A stretch of 64,000 nucleotides of DNA. Origin: Candidatus Raymondbacteria bacterium RIFOXYA2_FULL_49_16. GTDB lineage: Bacteria > Fibrobacterota > OXYB2-FULL-49-7 > XYB2-FULL-49-35. Positions 34,658 to 43,432 of the stretch are shown here, piece by piece; position 1 is the stretch's first letter; each line of letters begins with the position of its first letter. Location of the stretch: the NCBI GenBank assembly GCA_001789205.1, contig MFYT01000107.1, positions 1 to 64,000 of the forward strand, written 5' to 3'. The position numbers and the translations under genes are program-made. The notes beneath the pieces were generated by a model. It saw nothing but the letters and a program-made list of their open reading frames with translations, was not told the origin of the DNA and made no database searches.

Positions 34658-35035
34658 ATGGACCTTTCCGGTAAAAAAGCGCTTATTGCTGACCAGGACG
34701 CGAACATGCGGCGGATACTGCGTGTTTTTCTGGAACAAGAGGACATTGTTGTGTGCGAAGCAGCGACCGCGGTCGAGGCTCAGGCGGTCCTTGCCAGCGA
34801 GAACCCCCATATAATTATTCTGGATCTTCTGCTCGATGGCCGGGAGGGAGTAGTTCTCTGCGAACGGATAAAAAAAGATCCCGCAACCCGGAAAATCGTT
34901 GTTGTTTTTTTTACCGAAGTTTCAGCCCAGGGCGATATTAAAGCGGCAGAACAGGCCGGGGCCGACCTCTATCTTATTAAACCGGTTGGTTTGAACGACA
35001 TTCTGGTCAAAATCAGGGAGATCAACCCCGTGTAA
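34658..35035 (+). CDS. Single-domain response regulator receiver
   Basis: A 125-residue CheY-like domain: ALIADQDANMRRILRVFLEQ (acidic pair replaced by DQD), phosphoacceptor Asp in IIILDLLLDGREG, Thr in VVFFTEVSAQGD and Lys in LYLIKPVG. It has no output domain. ATG 34658 fits the family; the longer upstream frame overlaps mlaE. No kinase is adjacent; a role in chemotaxis or as a phosphorelay intermediate is possible. Confidence 0.85.
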   Translation: MDLSGKKALIADQDANMRRILRVFLEQEDIVVCEAATAVEAQAVLASENPHIIILDLLLDGREGVVLCERIKKDPATRKIVVVFFTEVSAQGDIKAAEQAGADLYLIKPVGLNDILVKIREINPV

Positions 35036-35064
35036 CCCGCGGTGGAGAAACGTGCACATTCGGA

Positions 35065-35093
35065 TTGACACTATATCGGACAATCGTTTATCT
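35065..35093 (+). promoter_or_regulatory. Promoter of secDF
   Basis: TTGACA (35065-35070), a 17-bp spacer, and TTATCT (35088-35093), 52 bases upstream of the secD start. Confidence 0.55.
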
Positions 35094-35145
35094 TTTTTGA
35101 CTGTCCCAAAGATATATTTATTCTGGAAATTAAGGAACCAATCGT

Positions 35146-36852
35146 ATGATGAAAAACACCAATCTCAAGCTTCTCTTCGTGTTGCTGCTTGTATTTTTCG
35201 CCCTGTATAAACTGTATCCCACAATCAAGTTTTACACCACTGAGCAGCAACAGATAAAAGCCTTGGAACTCGATAATCCCGAGGCGTTCAAGGGGGCCAT
35301 CAAGCTTGGCCTTGATCTCAAAGGCGGCATTCGTCTGGTGCTGGAGATCGACAGATCGAAACTAACCGACAACGAGAAGAAGGATGCCATTAACCGGGCG
35401 CTTGAAGTCATTCGCAACCGCGTTGACCAGTTCGGCGTTGCTGAACCCAGCATCCAGAAGCAGGGCGACGACCGCATTATTGTTGAAATGCCCGGATTTT
35501 TCGATGTGGAACGCGCTAAAAACCTTATTGGTTCCACCGCCTTGCTCGAGTTCCGCATGGTCCGTGAGGCCGATGAGGTAGGACCCGCGCTCGAAGTCCT
35601 CGATAGGTACACGAAGAAGAAAAGGGCCGGCGCTGATACGTCGGCCGCAAGCCAATCAGAGGCTGCCGCTGCTCCGGCCAAAAGCGATACGGCCACGGTT
35701 GATTCAGCACTCGACGTATTTGCCCAGGCAGGCCAGGCCGCTGATTCAGGACTCACGGAGGAGCAGAAAACAGCACAGCAGATGGAAGCTGATATTTTCC
35801 GCGACAAACCTTTTACCTCCTTGCTGGTAAAGGCCGCGTACGACATCGCGGTGCCCAAGAAAAACGAGGCAAAGGTGCGGGCCATTCTCGATGATCCAGG
35901 CGCCCAGCAAGCCCTGTCGAATTCGATAGAATTTGCCTGGTCTGCTGAGCTCGAAGGCGAACCGGGAAACGAATTCCGCAGACTCTATCTTCTCAAGAAA
36001 AAGCCTGAACTTACGGGTTCGTATCTCGAAGACGCGCGGGCATCCACCTCTTCCGGCGGTATGAGCGCTGGACAGGCTGTTGTCAATATGGAGCTTTCAA
36101 GCGAAGGCGCTGGCCGCTTTTCCCGGCTCACCGGCGCAAACATCGACAAGCGTCTGGCTATTGTGCTCGACAGCCGTGTGTATTCAGCGCCGGTCATAAG
36201 GTCAAAAATACCCAATGGAAAAGCTGAAATCACGGGCATGAAGGACCTTGCCGAAGCGCGGGACCTTTCCATTGTACTCAGGGCTGGTGCGTTACCAGCT
36301 CCCATGGAAATCATCGAGGAACGCACCGTGGGACCCACGCTTGGCCAGGATTCCATTACGCAGAGCAAAAAGGCGACAGTAATCGCCATGCTGTTTATTC
36401 TCCTTTTCATGGTACTTTATTATCGATGGAGCGGCTTAATCGCCATTACCGCTCTTGTCCTCAACGTCATCTACCTGCTCGCCTCGCTTGCCGGACTCGG
36501 TTTTACCCTAACACTTCCCGGTATCGCGGGCATGATCCTCACCGTGGGCATGGCTGTTGACGCCAACGTGCTCATCAACGAACGCATCAGGGAAGAGATG
36601 GCGCTGGGAAAAACCATCAGGGCGGCCATTGACGCGGGTTATTCCCGTGCATTCAGGGCTATCTTCGATTCCAATATCACCACCATCATCACCGGCGTCA
36701 TTTTATATTACTATGGTACTGGTCCCATCAAGGGGTTTGCGGTTACCCTTACCATTGGCCTCATGATCTCCATGTTCACTGCGATCTGGGTCACCCGCCA
36801 AATATTCAATTACGCGGTACTGAAATTTAACATGCAAAAGTTGTCCATTTAA
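35146..36852 (+). CDS. secD: Protein translocase subunit SecD
   Basis: A 568-residue inner-membrane protein. TM1 (LKLLFVLLLVFFALYKLYP) is followed by the D1 motif LGLDLKGGIRLVLEID, the P1 periplasmic region with an Ala/Ser-rich insert (about residues 160-210), GPTLGQDSI, and five C-terminal TMs with GMAVDANVLINERIREE. SecD uses the proton gradient to pull preproteins from SecYEG. secF follows after 18 bases; no yajC is adjacent. Confidence 0.95.
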   Translation: MMKNTNLKLLFVLLLVFFALYKLYPTIKFYTTEQQQIKALELDNPEAFKGAIKLGLDLKGGIRLVLEIDRSKLTDNEKKDAINRALEVIRNRVDQFGVAEPSIQKQGDDRIIVEMPGFFDVERAKNLIGSTALLEFRMVREADEVGPALEVLDRYTKKKRAGADTSAASQSEAAAAPAKSDTATVDSALDVFAQAGQAADSGLTEEQKTAQQMEADIFRDKPFTSLLVKAAYDIAVPKKNEAKVRAILDDPGAQQALSNSIEFAWSAELEGEPGNEFRRLYLLKKKPELTGSYLEDARASTSSGGMSAGQAVVNMELSSEGAGRFSRLTGANIDKRLAIVLDSRVYSAPVIRSKIPNGKAEITGMKDLAEARDLSIVLRAGALPAPMEIIEERTVGPTLGQDSITQSKKATVIAMLFILLFMVLYYRWSGLIAITALVLNVIYLLASLAGLGFTLTLPGIAGMILTVGMAVDANVLINERIREEMALGKTIRAAIDAGYSRAFRAIFDSNITTIITGVILYYYGTGPIKGFAVTLTIGLMISMFTAIWVTRQIFNYAVLKFNMQKLSI

Positions 36853-36870
36853 GGCAAAGGAACACGCCAT

Positions 36871-37782
36871 ATGAGAATCTTCGCAAACGCTAATTTTCGG
36901 TTTGTTCACCACCGGAAAATATACTTCACGTTCTCGGTCCTGTTTATTTTGGCGGGCTTGGTGTCCCTTGTCGCCAAGGGGGGGCCCAAATATGGCATCG
37001 ATTTCAAGGGTGGCACCCTGCTTCAGGTAAAATTCCAGGCCATGCCTGAAATCTCTGACCTCCGTGATGTTTTCAACAAATATCGCGACATTGGTACCGT
37101 TGAGATAAAACGGTATGGTCAAAAGGAGGACAACGAGATCATTATCGGCGTTGAGACCAAGATTGAGGCGGCCTCGGTTGTTGTGAAGGTGACCGAGATA
37201 CTCAACGCTGAATTTCCCGGTAATTTCGAGATACGGAGAGAAGAGGTGGTGGGGCCGCGTATTGGCAATGAATTAAAATGGAAGGCGCTTTTTTCCATCA
37301 TGCTTTCTTGGGTTGCCATTATCATATATCTCTGGGTGCGTTTCCAGCTCAAATTCAGCCTTGCCGCCATTGTTGGCCTCATTCACGATATTCTCATCGT
37401 GTTTGGCGCGTGTTCCATTTTTAATATCGAACTTTCCATGCCCGTTGTTGCCGCATTCCTCACTATTGTTGGCTATTCGCTCAACGATACCATCGTTGTG
37501 TTCGACCGGATCCGCGAAAATCTTTTTGTAGAGCAACGGATGCATATCCTCGACCTTTTCAACCGCAGCATAAACCAGACACTGGGCCGTACAATCATCA
37601 CCTCATGCACAACGCTGGTGGCGGTTACCACCCTCTATTTTATTGGCGTCAGCAGTATCCGTGATTTCGCCTTTGCCATGATCATCGGCGTTATCATCGG
37701 CACCTACTCCTCCTTTGGCATTAGCGCCAGCCTTGTGGCCGTCTGGAACCCTGAAACGCTTCGGAAGGCCAAAAAGGCCTGA
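36871..37782 (+). CDS. secF: Protein translocase subunit SecF
   Basis: A 303-residue protein: TM1 (IYFTFSVLFILAGLVSLV), YGIDFKGGTLLQVKF, VVGPRIGNELKWKA, and the C-terminal TM block with GYSLNDTIVVFDRIREN. It forms the SecDF complex with the upstream product. The zinc-ribbon deacetylase gene follows directly. Confidence 0.95.
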   Translation: MRIFANANFRFVHHRKIYFTFSVLFILAGLVSLVAKGGPKYGIDFKGGTLLQVKFQAMPEISDLRDVFNKYRDIGTVEIKRYGQKEDNEIIIGVETKIEAASVVVKVTEILNAEFPGNFEIRREEVVGPRIGNELKWKALFSIMLSWVAIIIYLWVRFQLKFSLAAIVGLIHDILIVFGACSIFNIELSMPVVAAFLTIVGYSLNDTIVVFDRIRENLFVEQRMHILDLFNRSINQTLGRTIITSCTTLVAVTTLYFIGVSSIRDFAFAMIIGVIIGTYSSFGISASLVAVWNPETLRKAKKA

Positions 37783-37809
37783 GTGTGGCATAGGGTCTTA
37801 GCCTTTCCC

Positions 37810-39471
37810 ATGGCAAAAGGGAAAAAGAGCGCCAAAAAGACAGGCCGGCAGGGCCTTTTCAGGCAATGCTCCTGGTGCAAGAAACACCTCATTAAAGCCG
37901 GCGACGGCATCAAACACGAGCGCGAATACTTCTGCGGCCAAACCTGTCTTTCCGAATGGCAAACACGCAATACCATTGTTCGCAAGGAACTTGAAGGGCA
38001 AAAGAGCGTTGTCCAGGGGAGCGGCATTACCGTTGTCGCAATTGGCCCTGCGACTATTGAGGAGCGGCCGCAGCCAGTCTCCCGGGTCGACCTTGTCAAA
38101 GGCCTTACCGTCGCGGAATTTCTGAATGGCCGCAGCGATGCGGAAATCGAACAACTTGCTTTGCAGCTTGGGACTGTGCGCACGCAGCGCCGGATGCAAA
38201 GGGTATATTTTGCGGCTTTGGGTGCGCTTTCGGTTTTGCTGGTCCTGTTCGCGGTCCTGAACGTGCGGCAAACCAGGCGCTTTAACGCGGCGGTTAAAAC
38301 AAAGAGTGTCCAGGTCAAAACGCTTGCCCAGAGGCATGCCACCCAGATCGATTCCCTCAAGTCCCGGACCGTTGAACTCGACACCAGCCAGCTCGCTGTT
38401 GGCTATCCTGGTGACAGGACAACCCAGGCAACGCCTTTTCTTTCGGTCCTTGGTACGGGCAGGGACGGACTTGAACTTACCCTTGTTGTCAATAATACGG
38501 TCGCCGCGCACAAGAAGGTGCGGGCGAGCAAGTTTTTTTTCCACAATATCCGGCTCGATACGGGCGAAAATCTGATACTGCTTAAGGGCGTTGACGAAGA
38601 GAATAAAATATACGAAAAGAAACTGACTGTTTATTATTATCGTGACAAACAGCGGCGGCGCGCTGCTGATTTCGTAGAAGGCACGCCCGTGCTTTTGGGC
38701 AAGGCGATTGACTACGAAAAACCGCAGAACTTTGTTCCCAACGACTATCCACGGGGCCTGAATTTTACCCGCGGTTCCGAGACCAGGAAATGGGCGGCCC
38801 TCACCTTTGATGGCGGTGCGCATGCGGTCGAGGCGGCATATATTCTCGATACATTGAAAAACCGTGGAGTGCTGGCTACTTTTTTTCTTGCCGGGACTTT
38901 TATCGACAAGTTCCCTGCTTTGGTCCATCGCATTGCCGCTGAAGGCCATGTGCTGGGAAACCATACAGATAGGCACTCTCACCTGACAACCCTTGAGACC
39001 GATGGCCTGCAAAACACGCTGCCTCAGGTGACCAGGGAGTTCCTTGTTGGCCAACTGCATGCGGTAGAACAAAAATATAAAAGGCTGGGGATCGATATTC
39101 CCCGGCTCTGGCGCGCGCCCTATGGCGAACAAAACAGGACCATTAACGCGTGGGCCGAGAGCGCGGGATACCGGCATATTGGCTGGACAATGGGGACTTC
39201 GTGGCGCACCAACCTGGACACAAACGATTGGATTGTGCATCCGGGAGATCGCGGGTATTTTTCCCCGGACCAGGTTATTGAGAAAATAACCCATTTTGGC
39301 GTTGGGACAGCGTATGGGCTCAATGGCGGCATCATTCTCATGCATATTGGCACTATCAGACAAGGACAGAAAATGTATACACGGCTGGGTGCGCTTATCG
39401 ATACGCTGCGCGCTTCGGGATACGAACTTGTTACTATAAACGATATGACCAAAGATTATACCTGGGAGTAA
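37810..39471 (+). CDS. Zinc-ribbon/TM/NodB polysaccharide deacetylase fusion
   Basis: A 553-residue protein of unusual build. Residues 18-50 form a Cys4 zinc-finger-like segment (QCSWCKKH ... YFCGQTCLSEW). A single TM helix at about residues 130-150 (YFAALGALSVLLVLFAVL) follows, then a beta-rich linker, and from about residue 320 a NodB domain: LTFDGGAHA (second Asp of TFDDG replaced by Gly), HTDRHSH metal histidines, RAPYGEQN, and a C-terminal ILMHIG motif. NodB enzymes remove N-acetyl groups from glycans; the periplasmic site fits peptidoglycan or capsule. GTG 37783, right after secF, is an alternative start. Confidence 0.82.
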   Translation: MAKGKKSAKKTGRQGLFRQCSWCKKHLIKAGDGIKHEREYFCGQTCLSEWQTRNTIVRKELEGQKSVVQGSGITVVAIGPATIEERPQPVSRVDLVKGLTVAEFLNGRSDAEIEQLALQLGTVRTQRRMQRVYFAALGALSVLLVLFAVLNVRQTRRFNAAVKTKSVQVKTLAQRHATQIDSLKSRTVELDTSQLAVGYPGDRTTQATPFLSVLGTGRDGLELTLVVNNTVAAHKKVRASKFFFHNIRLDTGENLILLKGVDEENKIYEKKLTVYYYRDKQRRRAADFVEGTPVLLGKAIDYEKPQNFVPNDYPRGLNFTRGSETRKWAALTFDGGAHAVEAAYILDTLKNRGVLATFFLAGTFIDKFPALVHRIAAEGHVLGNHTDRHSHLTTLETDGLQNTLPQVTREFLVGQLHAVEQKYKRLGIDIPRLWRAPYGEQNRTINAWAESAGYRHIGWTMGTSWRTNLDTNDWIVHPGDRGYFSPDQVIEKITHFGVGTAYGLNGGIILMHIGTIRQGQKMYTRLGALIDTLRASGYELVTINDMTKDYTWE

Positions 39472-39478
39472 ATTTGCC

Positions 39479-40126
39479 ATGGATTTTATTTCTCTTTTCT
39501 TTTTCAAGGTCCCAGCGATCATAATCGCCCTGGTCGTCCATGAACTTGCCCATGGATGGACAGCGCGGCAGCTTGGCGACCACACGGCGGAGCGCATGGG
39601 GCGGCTGTCGTTCAACCCGCTGGCGCATCTCGATCTTCTGGGTACGGTCATGCTTTTTTTCGGCCCCTTTGGCTGGGCAAAACCGGTCCCTGTCAACCCG
39701 GTGAATCTGCGCAATCCGAAAAAAGATATGATATGGGTCGCGCTTGCAGGCCCGCTCTCCAATGTTGTTCTTGGGTTCCTGGTCGCGTTTCTCTACACGC
39801 ATTTTTTTGCCGGATATATCGCGGGACGTTCCAGGCTGCTTTTTCTGTACCTGATATATTTTAACGTGGGCATTTCTTTTTTCAACCTGCTTCCCATATA
39901 CCCGCTCGATGGATCAAATATTGTCCGGGGTTTTATGAAACATGCGACTGAAGTGCGGTACATGCATGCCATGCGTTTTGTCCCTTTCATCTTCATTGTC
40001 ATGATATCAGCCGAATGGTTGCTTAATGTGCCGGTTCTCTCGTTTGTTTTGGAACCCCTCTGGACCCCCTATCGCAATTTCCTGCTGGATATCTATGGGG
40101 TAAAGGCGCTATTTTTAGGGTTATAG
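39479..40126 (+). CDS. Site-2 protease-family membrane metalloprotease (M50)
   Basis: A 215-residue membrane protein. The zinc motif HELAHGWTA (HExxH) sits in the first TM region; NLLPIYPLDGSNIVRGF is the C-terminal NPDG-like motif that supplies the third ligand. Small compact S2P homologues like this lack a PDZ domain. Substrate is unknown. It is followed after 21 bases by the heptose kinase gene. Confidence 0.88.
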   Translation: MDFISLFFFKVPAIIIALVVHELAHGWTARQLGDHTAERMGRLSFNPLAHLDLLGTVMLFFGPFGWAKPVPVNPVNLRNPKKDMIWVALAGPLSNVVLGFLVAFLYTHFFAGYIAGRSRLLFLYLIYFNVGISFFNLLPIYPLDGSNIVRGFMKHATEVRYMHAMRFVPFIFIVMISAEWLLNVPVLSFVLEPLWTPYRNFLLDIYGVKALFLGL

Positions 40127-40147
40127 AAACAATAATCAGGAGCTGCC

Positions 40148-41131
40148 ATGAAACTGACCCCAAAACGATTTGACGCAATTTTTAACAAAATACAGGGCGC
40201 AAAGATTGTCGTGGCCGGTGATATTATCGTTGACCGCTATGTATGGGGAGACGTTGATCGTATTTCCCAGGAAGCTCCTGTCCCGGTTGTGGGGGTCAGG
40301 AAAGAGACGCTCCGTCCGGGCGGCGGTTCAAATGTCGCCAACAACCTGCGCGCCCTTGGCGCACGGCCTGTGTGCGTTGGCGTGGTAGGAAACGACCATG
40401 CGGGCAGGGAATTCAAGCTGTTGCTCAAGAAACAGGATATCGATATCCGGGGAATCGCGGTTGATCGGTCCCGCCCCACAACGGTAAAAACCCGTATTAT
40501 CGCCCACAACCAACAGATGATCCGGATAGACAGTGAAGCGACCCGGGAACTCTCCTTGACAATGGAAAACATCCTGACGCGCATGGTGATAAAAAACCTT
40601 GCAGGCGCGCGCGGTCTTATCATTTCCGATTATGCAAAAGGAGTGGTGACCAGGGGATTTATACGCGCCATAGTATCCTATGCCAGGAAAAAGGGGCTTT
40701 TTATAGCCGTTGATCCCAAGGAAAAGCACATTGACGCCTATGCGGGGGTCTCAATTATCACGCCGAACCACAAGGAGGCGGGAAACGCAACCGGCATTCC
40801 GATTATTGACGATGCAACACTGCGCAGGGCCGGGGCAAAGCTTGTAAAGGACCTCTCATTGCCTGCCTGCCTTATCACCCTTGGCGAAAATGGCATGGCG
40901 CTCTTCTCGGAAAAAGACCCGCTGGTAAAAATACCCACGGTTGCGCGCGAAGTATTCGATGTCACGGGCGCGGGCGACACGGTCATCAGCGTTTTTACAG
41001 CCGCGGTTGCCGGAGGCGCCACGCTCCACGAGGCCGCGGTCATTGCCAACCATGCTGCGGGCATTGTGATACGGGAAGTGGGCACTGCGATCGCCCTTCC
41101 AGCCCAGATACGCGCCGCAATGTTCGGCTGA
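40148..41131 (+). CDS. rfaE1: D-glycero-beta-D-manno-heptose-7-phosphate kinase
   Basis: A 327-residue PfkB-family kinase of the RfaE1/HldE N-domain type: GDIIVDRYVWGDVDRISQEAPVPV, RPGGGSNVANNLRALGA and the anion-hole FDVTGAGDTVISVFTAAV. It makes heptose-1,7-bisphosphate for ADP-heptose, indicating a heptose-containing lipopolysaccharide core. The cytidylyltransferase half of HldE is absent, so it must be encoded elsewhere. Confidence 0.92.
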   Translation: MKLTPKRFDAIFNKIQGAKIVVAGDIIVDRYVWGDVDRISQEAPVPVVGVRKETLRPGGGSNVANNLRALGARPVCVGVVGNDHAGREFKLLLKKQDIDIRGIAVDRSRPTTVKTRIIAHNQQMIRIDSEATRELSLTMENILTRMVIKNLAGARGLIISDYAKGVVTRGFIRAIVSYARKKGLFIAVDPKEKHIDAYAGVSIITPNHKEAGNATGIPIIDDATLRRAGAKLVKDLSLPACLITLGENGMALFSEKDPLVKIPTVAREVFDVTGAGDTVISVFTAAVAGGATLHEAAVIANHAAGIVIREVGTAIALPAQIRAAMFG

Positions 41132-41141
41132 CCTACGCCTC

Positions 41142-42647
41142 TTAATCTTTCTTCTTTTCCCTGATTTTGATCCCAACAAAGAAATTGTCTTTTCCCCGTT
41201 TCACATACATGAGAAGCGACTGTCCAACAGAGGCTTTTTTAACAGCTGAGTGGTAATCAGAAGCGTTTTTAATGTCAGCATTGTTAATTTTTTGGATTAG
41301 GTCCCCAACGCGCAGGTCGGTGTTGCCGGCGGAGCTCTTCATTGAGATGCCGGTTATAAGCGCGCCTTTGTCGTCCCCTTCAAGGCCATATTGCTGGGCA
41401 AGGTCAGGGGTCATGTCGCGCACAGCCAGACCAATGAGGTCCTCTGCGCCTGCCTCATCCGATACTGCGCCTTGTTCCGCGCCGGATGGCAGTTCGGCAA
41501 GGACCACCTTCAGGTGTTTTTCCTTTTTTTCACGTACAACGGTGACGTCTATTTTAGTATTGGGCGCTGTGTTTCCAATCAGGTCTTTCAGATGGTCTTT
41601 GTCCTGGATTTTTGTTCCATCCACGGCAATAAGGGCGTCGCCGTTTTTGATCCCTGCTTTGTCAGCCGGAGAACCCGCGAGCACTTTCTGTACAAGAATA
41701 CCAGAGTTATCTTTTAGTCCAAGGGCCTCGGCCATGGTATTGTCAATGGGCTGCATGACAACACCCAGCCAGCCGCGCGATACCTTGCCGACATAGATGA
41801 GGTCTTCCATGACCTTGCGGGCCATGTTTATGGGAATGGCGAATCCAATGCCCACATTGCCTCCCGAACGGGACATAATGGCCGTATTGATGCCGATGAC
41901 TTCGCCTTTCAGGTTCACTAATGCGCCGCCGCTGTTGCCTGGGTTTATTGAGGCGTCGGTCTGAATGAAATTTTCGTACCGATTAATGCCTGCGTTCCGG
42001 CCTTTTGCCGAGACAATGCCCGCGGTCACGGTCTGCGAAAGCTGTTTGGAAAAAGGGTTGCCAATGGCCAGGACCCATTCGCCAACTTCCACTGAATCGG
42101 AATTTCCCAAGGCAGCTACGGGAAGGTCCTTGACGCTCTCTTTCAATTTTAGAACAGCCACATCAGCAAGGGTATCGGTACCAATTATGTCCGCTTCAAT
42201 GTCCTTGTTGCCGGGCAAGGAAATGGTTATTTCATCCGCGCCTTCAACAACATGGTTGTTGGTGAGGATATAGCCATCTTTGCTGACGATGACGCCTGAG
42301 CCAAGTCCTTGCTGCTTGAATTCCTGTTCAGGCGCCTGCTGCTGGGGACGGCGACCGGGATTTTGCTGGTCAAAGGGAGTGCCGAAGAAGAAGTCGAATG
42401 GATTGCCGTACATATTCGGGTACGCCTGGCGCTTAAGTATCTTCTGGCTGGTTACGCTGACCACGGACGATTTCACGAATTTCGCCACCTCGACAAACGC
42501 GATACTTGCGGCCTTGGCATTGGGCGCCTGCGTGGAGAGCGTCTTGGACGAACCAAAGGTAATGCTTCCTTTGGCCGGCCGTTCCGTTGACAATGCGTTT
42601 CCGGCAAGCAGGCAAGCAACGATACAAGCACAGAGGATACTGTTCAT
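41142..42647 (-). CDS. htrA: Periplasmic serine protease DegP/HtrA
   Basis: A 501-residue protein. The signal peptide (ILCACIVACLLAGNALS) precedes a trypsin-like domain with His in ILTNNHVVEG, Asp in DTLADVAVLKL and Ser in NPGNSGGALVN. Two PDZ domains follow (SRGWLGVVMQPI ... and AVRDMTPDLAQQYGL ...). It degrades and refolds misfolded envelope proteins. A Q-rich segment near residue 90 is the LA-loop region. An AGGAGGT site precedes the start. It converges on the heptose kinase gene. Confidence 0.95.
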   Translation of the reverse strand: MNSILCACIVACLLAGNALSTERPAKGSITFGSSKTLSTQAPNAKAASIAFVEVAKFVKSSVVSVTSQKILKRQAYPNMYGNPFDFFFGTPFDQQNPGRRPQQQAPEQEFKQQGLGSGVIVSKDGYILTNNHVVEGADEITISLPGNKDIEADIIGTDTLADVAVLKLKESVKDLPVAALGNSDSVEVGEWVLAIGNPFSKQLSQTVTAGIVSAKGRNAGINRYENFIQTDASINPGNSGGALVNLKGEVIGINTAIMSRSGGNVGIGFAIPINMARKVMEDLIYVGKVSRGWLGVVMQPIDNTMAEALGLKDNSGILVQKVLAGSPADKAGIKNGDALIAVDGTKIQDKDHLKDLIGNTAPNTKIDVTVVREKKEKHLKVVLAELPSGAEQGAVSDEAGAEDLIGLAVRDMTPDLAQQYGLEGDDKGALITGISMKSSAGNTDLRVGDLIQKINNADIKNASDYHSAVKKASVGQSLLMYVKRGKDNFFVGIKIREKKKD

Positions 42648-42767
42648 TGTTGAACCTCCTGTTGAAGGGAAATGTTATATTTGGCTTTAATTAAACTATT
42701 TTTAATACAAGAAGGTCGCATAAGTGTCCGATATATATGCATGCACTATAAAGATAGTAATTTATTT

Positions 42768-43418
42768 ATGAAACATATGATTTACACGCTATTGGTGATG
42801 TGCATTGCCGGGGCGGTGTGTTTCACCTGCGCCCAGGATGGAGATACCCAGCAACAGGAAGACCTCAGGATTCTTCTTGATATGCAGGACGGAAAAAAAA
42901 GCGCTCCCGCGACCGTGCAAAGGGACACTGCGCGCAAGGATACCGCCCGGGCAAAGCGCGCCATTGCGCCTGCCGCAGGATTCAAGGACGGTCCGGCCAA
43001 TACCATGATCTATTCGGTCGATTCCACCGCGGGTATGCGCATGAAGGTTCTGGGAGAGGGGTTTATACAGAAGGAAAAAAAGGATTCTTCCATGAGCCCC
43101 GTGTTCGGCCTCAATACCATCAACATCAGGGAAATGAAGTTTCCGCCCAAGCCAAATTGCGGGACCTTGCCGCCGGTCTGGTCGGAACGGTATTTCATGA
43201 AATACGAGGGCCGTGTTTCGGTGACTATTGTCGCGGGCGACAGTGCCGTGCGGAAACTTACCGAGGAAACCCAGCGTCCAGGATCGTACGGAGTCTATTG
43301 GGACGGCGTTGACGAACGGGGCGCCAAGGTATTCGGTGAATTTGAATGCAGGATAACCACGATGCTGTCGAACCAGAACGAGAAGGTCCAGGCTTTCAAG
43401 ATAAAAGTTGAAAAATAG
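42768..43418 (+). CDS. Secreted protein with FlgD-like Ig fold
   Basis: A 216-residue protein with signal peptide (MIYTLLVMCIAGAVCFTCA), a charged low-complexity linker (residues 25-65) and a C-terminal FlgD-type Ig segment (GSYGVYWDGVDERGAKVFGE ... AFKIKVEK). The middle has the conserved-looking PPKPNCGTLPPVW. It lacks the PNPFNP lead-in of the sorting-type domains. It is followed after 14 bases by a formylglycine-generating-type protein, suggesting a functional pair. Confidence 0.65.
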   Translation: MKHMIYTLLVMCIAGAVCFTCAQDGDTQQQEDLRILLDMQDGKKSAPATVQRDTARKDTARAKRAIAPAAGFKDGPANTMIYSVDSTAGMRMKVLGEGFIQKEKKDSSMSPVFGLNTINIREMKFPPKPNCGTLPPVWSERYFMKYEGRVSVTIVAGDSAVRKLTEETQRPGSYGVYWDGVDERGAKVFGEFECRITTMLSNQNEKVQAFKIKVEK

Positions 43419-43432
43419 CGGGTTGAAAAACC

